Below, piece after piece: positions 6,601 through 8,262 of a stretch of DNA of 8,262 bases (position 1 is its first letter; every line of letters starts with the position of its first letter). Below the pieces are notes generated by a model. It saw only the letters and a program-made list of their open reading frames with translations. It had not been told where the DNA came from and did not search any database. The translations under genes were made by a program, and so were the position numbers. This DNA comes from CAZCSY01 sp964501505 (lineage in GTDB: Bacteria; Omnitrophota; Gorgyraeia; Velamenicoccales; Velamenicoccaceae), in assembly GCA_964501505.1 (NCBI GenBank), contig CAZCSY010000066.1, forward strand, positions 1-8,262, given 5' to 3'.

Positions 6601-6919
6601 CGCCTCCCTTAATGCCGAGATGGAGGCGCTGACGAAGGAAAACGCCCTGTTGCATTATAATCTGGGGGTGATCTATACCGACAGGGCGATGTACGCCCAG
6701 GCGATCAAGGAGTTTGAAAAGACCCTGGAGCGCAACCCGAAGGATCTCTATGCCGCCTATAATCTCGGTATCATCTATTCGCAGTATGCCCCGGATGAGG
6801 CCCAGGCGGTCAAATATTTCAAGAGGTACCTCGAGGTGGCGCCCGAAGACGAGGACGCCAACCGGGCCCGGAAATACATCATGACGCGGGAATCCTATGA
6901 TATCAGCACGCAGAAGTAA
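3614..6919 (+). CDS. Secreted giant coiled-coil protein with C-terminal TPRs (contains an assembly gap)
   Basis: The frame encodes a nominal 1101 residues, 34 of them undetermined because of a 100-N gap (residues 444-477). It starts at ATG 3614, overlapping the secretin stop as ATGA; an ATG two codons later is equally possible. The N-terminus is a signal peptide (MKMK, hydrophobic core with Cys13 and Cys18-20, AGA-Q cleavage near residue 25), so the protein should be periplasmic or outer-membrane associated. From about residue 33 to 1009 it is almost pure heptad coiled coil, rich in E, K, Q, A and L, with scattered Trp (170, 177, 280, 358, 390 and others). It contains an 82-residue tandem repeat starting at residue 344. 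The C-terminus has two TPR units: about 1011-1044 (HYNLGVIYTDRAMYAQAIKE region) and 1045-1082 (YNLGIIYSQYAPDEAQAVKY region), a fold that binds protein partners. No ATPase motifs are visible, so it is not an SMC protein. TPR proteins such as MshN or pilotin-like PilF/Tgl accompany secretins elsewhere. Its place between two secretin genes suggests a scaffold or assembly role, which is inference. I do not recognise a named family for the whole protein. Confidence 0.85.
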   Translation: MKMKIPVVLFVLCWTAVCCCPTAGAQKSASPSITDTLDNFNSAFTELKDERDALRSEIEKLKMEQRSLIDGVKSRLEASEEERDVSQEALLETRERLTALNQQKQSLSKEMENLRSSESRYAGQLLAKDEKLSEALEETINLKTALETAQSNAKTTLLKVQQLEKEKEEWSRQAASWQEAQSKLVLDNQQALAKERLEKEGALQELSLTKNKLRATLEQLASEQQERQALRGRLEKELEALKQMHAPLQEKIAALEREKKESAQAQALRLEEAQNILRSWEKKALALQTKEKFLEDQVQTLEDKRTGLSAELLESQRKGVAETQDLKNRIAALKKERAQIAHEAAVQAQVFETRKSAWEEKLAALETKAAALEKDKAGAAAQAEGRAEAWQKEKETLVREAAELRARVTTLEKDLETNKTQSANQAAVQAQVFETRKSAWEEKXXXXXXXXXXXXXXXXXXXXXXXXXXXXXXXXXXAAQAEGRAEAWQKEKETLLKQVTDLRIRAADFEKDKTRLAQEVQDIDRDLIQAEDDASAMERQILSLESERKTLLDQILQANGTLAGAQKEKAVLEEKIRTLEKSRDQMKEENVALAQEVKEKAFSLEKEKQQAVHALKERTQQLRQEKTDLVIEMKDRAVRATQDLRRENEEHGARIAVLEREAADKDARLEEFKDRAAVLTQEAQARQEEIASLKTQHEAFVKSLQDEFAQALKVTRDQLRGAQEELEAAGKTRTALTDTENALKKLNEEKAELEKKVAALNDQIFKNNMTLAQSATTEKENRLLKTNIGDLLEKHNKTSMQYKELQRRYQEMEEEWKALKEGQSAAATSHAEMQNLRTENQGLQGRLASSEEKLRNLLNRLVELQSENQDLNEKTRAQVSPREFRETMKNNRQFEDENKELKERVAQLEVSLREAQASEQELTKLSQKQKVKIARMDGKLNDWENERAGWTRQGKKAQEVLGDKKEKIGDLQEVLQATEAENKKLRDKVDNFASQHASLNAEMEALTKENALLHYNLGVIYTDRAMYAQAIKEFEKTLERNPKDLYAAYNLGIIYSQYAPDEAQAVKYFKRYLEVAPEDEDANRARKYIMTRESYDISTQK
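4643..5098 (+). repeat. Internal tandem repeat of period 246 nt (82 codons) in the coiled-coil gene
   Basis: Bases 4643-4697 recur exactly at 4889-4943, an offset of 246 nt, up to the edge of the N gap. Bases 4750-4804 recur exactly at 5044-5098, right after the gap. Each flank is identical for 55 nt. The repeat therefore has an identical core of about 162 nt (55 + 52 + 55), if the missing part equals 4698-4749. The other 84 nt of the unit (4805-4888) are only loosely similar to what follows 5098 (both keep an LR.R....EKD pattern). The unit encodes AAVQAQVFETRKSAWEEK followed by a second Trp-containing segment, EAWQKEKETL. The period is a multiple of three, so copy-number change would keep the frame. 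Confidence 0.85.
4944..5043. other. Assembly gap of 100 Ns
   Basis: There are exactly 100 consecutive Ns, a round figure typical of a scaffolding placeholder. It lies inside the second copy of the 246-nt repeat. The first copy has 52 nt in the equivalent place (4698-4749), so the true gap is probably 52 nt or 52 plus a multiple of 246. Both 52 and 100 leave remainder 1 on division by 3, so the downstream frame holds either way. Confidence 0.9.
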
Positions 6920-8262
6920 AGGCGTTATGGGTGCGCTGGCGATGGCGTTGGTCGCCGGCACCTGGCAGCCGGCCGTTGCCGAGGATCGCTACGCCTCGGT
7001 CCAGCCGGCTCTGGCCGCCGGGATCCCCCTGCCCAAGCCGCCGGATTTTAACAGGGATAAGATCTCCCTCGACCTGCGCGACATGGAGATCACCGAGGCC
7101 CTGAAGTTCCTGGCGCTCAAGGCCGGCCTTAATATCATCCCGACCCAGAAGGTGAGCGGCCGCGTCACGCTCATGGTCAACGACGTGCCCATCCGCGATG
7201 TCTTTGATCTTATGATCCGCAGCAACGACCTGGCCTACGAAAAGCGCGGGGATATCTACAACGTGATGACCGAGGACGAGTTTAAGACTTACTTCGGCAA
7301 GAACTTCGCGGACATCCGCGAGGTCAAGGTCTTTCACCTCAAGTACGCCGTGCCCGAGCAGGTCTTTTCGATCCTTGACAATTTCAAGAGTTCGATCGGC
7401 AAGATCTTCGTCGAGCAGGAGACGGGGACGGTCATCATCCTGGATGCGCCGGCGCGGCTGGCGGAGATCGAAAAGGCCGTTCAGGCCCTCGAGCAGAAGA
7501 CGACGGTGCAGATCTTTGACCTCAAGTACGCCAACGCCAAAGACATCGAAGAGCGGCTCAAGGTCCAGCTGGACGAGAAGAAGGCCGGCAGCATCCAGGC
7601 GGACGAACGCACGAACCAGGTCATCGTTCAGACCCTGCCGGAGCGCATGGCCGATATCGAGAAGCTGATCCAGGGATTGGACACCAAGACGCGCGAGGTC
7701 CTCATCGATGCGCGCATCGTCAAGATCAACCTGGCGGACGACAAGTCGCGCGGGGTCGAGTGGGAGGGCCTCTTCAGTCTCGGCAAAAAGTACGGCCTGA
7801 GCTATATCGGTTCGACGCCTTTTTCGGTGGTCAACCCCGTCACCACGGCCGGGACCTTCACGTCCCGCAAGGGGCTCTATGATGCCATGCAGTCCTACGG
7901 TGACATCGGCGGATATCCCTTCAGCGGAACGACCTCGGATCTTTCCTCCAGCGTCCCGGTCACGGGCAGCGAGAATCTGCACATCGGTATGATCGGACGC
8001 CATGATTTTGACGTCATGTTCAAATATCTCGATACCTTCGGTGAGACGAAGATCCTCTCCTGCCCCAAGATCGCGGTCATCAACAACCAGGAGGCCAAGA
8101 TCCACGTGGGGGAGCGCCAGGCCTATGTCACGACGAGCACGACGACCGGCCAGACCACGACGACGGTCTCCGAGAGTGTGACCTACGTGGATGTGGGGTT
8201 GCAGCTGTCCGTCATCCCGACGATCAACGACGAGGGCTACGTGACGATGAAGATCAAGCCCG
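6897..8262 (+). CDS. Outer-membrane secretin, copy B (3' partial)
   Basis: This frame runs off the window end after 455 complete codons. I chose ATG 6897, inside the end of the coiled-coil gene (23-nt overlap), because it gives a proper signal peptide: MISARRSK, then hydrophobic VMGALAMALVAG, with AVA-ED cleavage after residue 28. The alternative ATG 6927 has a fair AAGG site but would leave no basic N-region. The domain order matches copy A: N0/STN from about residue 54 (KISLDLRDMEITEALKFLAL), then N1 and N2, then the secretin core beginning REVLIDARIVKINLADDKSR. The variable region again has YIGSTPF, VNP.TTAG and YPFSGTTS.LSSS, and the ring strand reads KILSCPKIAVINNQ (with Cys389, where copy A has Ala). 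The window ends within the barrel domain, before the C-terminal signature. Alignment to copy A by eye is nearly free of gaps over the N-domains, with well over half the residues identical, so the two are paralogues from a duplication. Whether B replaces A, mixes with it, or serves another machine cannot be seen here. Confidence 0.9.
   Translation, partial: MISARRSKGVMGALAMALVAGTWQPAVAEDRYASVQPALAAGIPLPKPPDFNRDKISLDLRDMEITEALKFLALKAGLNIIPTQKVSGRVTLMVNDVPIRDVFDLMIRSNDLAYEKRGDIYNVMTEDEFKTYFGKNFADIREVKVFHLKYAVPEQVFSILDNFKSSIGKIFVEQETGTVIILDAPARLAEIEKAVQALEQKTTVQIFDLKYANAKDIEERLKVQLDEKKAGSIQADERTNQVIVQTLPERMADIEKLIQGLDTKTREVLIDARIVKINLADDKSRGVEWEGLFSLGKKYGLSYIGSTPFSVVNPVTTAGTFTSRKGLYDAMQSYGDIGGYPFSGTTSDLSSSVPVTGSENLHIGMIGRHDFDVMFKYLDTFGETKILSCPKIAVINNQEAKIHVGERQAYVTTSTTTGQTTTTVSESVTYVDVGLQLSVIPTINDEGYVTMKIKP

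Noticed and set aside
3614..6919. SMC/RecN-like chromosome segregation ATPase
   Set aside because: The protein has a signal peptide, and I see no Walker A, Walker B or ABC signature motif. The likeness would come only from coiled-coil composition.
6903..8105. Long open frame on the - strand opposite secretin B (400 codons)
   Set aside because: It is similar in style to the antisense of secretin A because the two secretins are paralogues, so its apparent conservation comes from the + strand gene.

Overview
The window is one gene-dense block of GC-rich bacterial DNA with every gene on the + strand. It holds the 3' end of one gene, four complete genes and the 5' part of a sixth. From position 335 on, all genes overlap their neighbours (46, 4, 4 and 23 nt), as expected of a translationally coupled operon. 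No non-coding stretch exceeds 83 nt, and I see no RNA genes, CRISPR array, transposon or integrase.

Layout: (1) 3-251, C-terminus of a probable periplasmic SurA/PpiD-type peptidyl-prolyl isomerase; (2) 335-1201, a short ExeA/GspA/MshM-type AAA+ ATPase; (3) 1156-1836, a single-pass inner-membrane protein with a GspC/PilP-like periplasmic domain; (4) 1833-3617, an outer-membrane secretin; (5) 3614-6919, a secreted protein of about 1100 residues made of a very long coiled coil ending in two TPRs; (6) 6897 to the window end, a second secretin, paralogous to the first. The coiled-coil gene contains a 100-N assembly gap that falls inside an internal 246-nt tandem repeat.

The gene set is that of the outer-membrane export module of a type II secretion or type IV pilus machine. 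The secretins form the outer-membrane channel. The GspC/PilP-like protein would link the channel to the inner membrane, and the AAA+ ATPase would help secretin assembly. The TPR protein could be an assembly or scaffold factor. The mix (ExeA-like ATPase, PilP-like protein, secretin, TPR protein) resembles the MSHA pilus set MshM/MshK/MshL/MshN. The unusual points are the two related secretins in one operon and the giant coiled-coil TPR protein encoded between them.

The organism is a Gram-negative (diderm) bacterium with GC-rich codon use. The style of the ATPase and the GspC-like protein reminds me of Candidatus Omnitrophota or a deltaproteobacterium-like lineage. This is a low-confidence impression, since no marker gene is present. 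The N gap suggests a short-read, possibly metagenomic, assembly.
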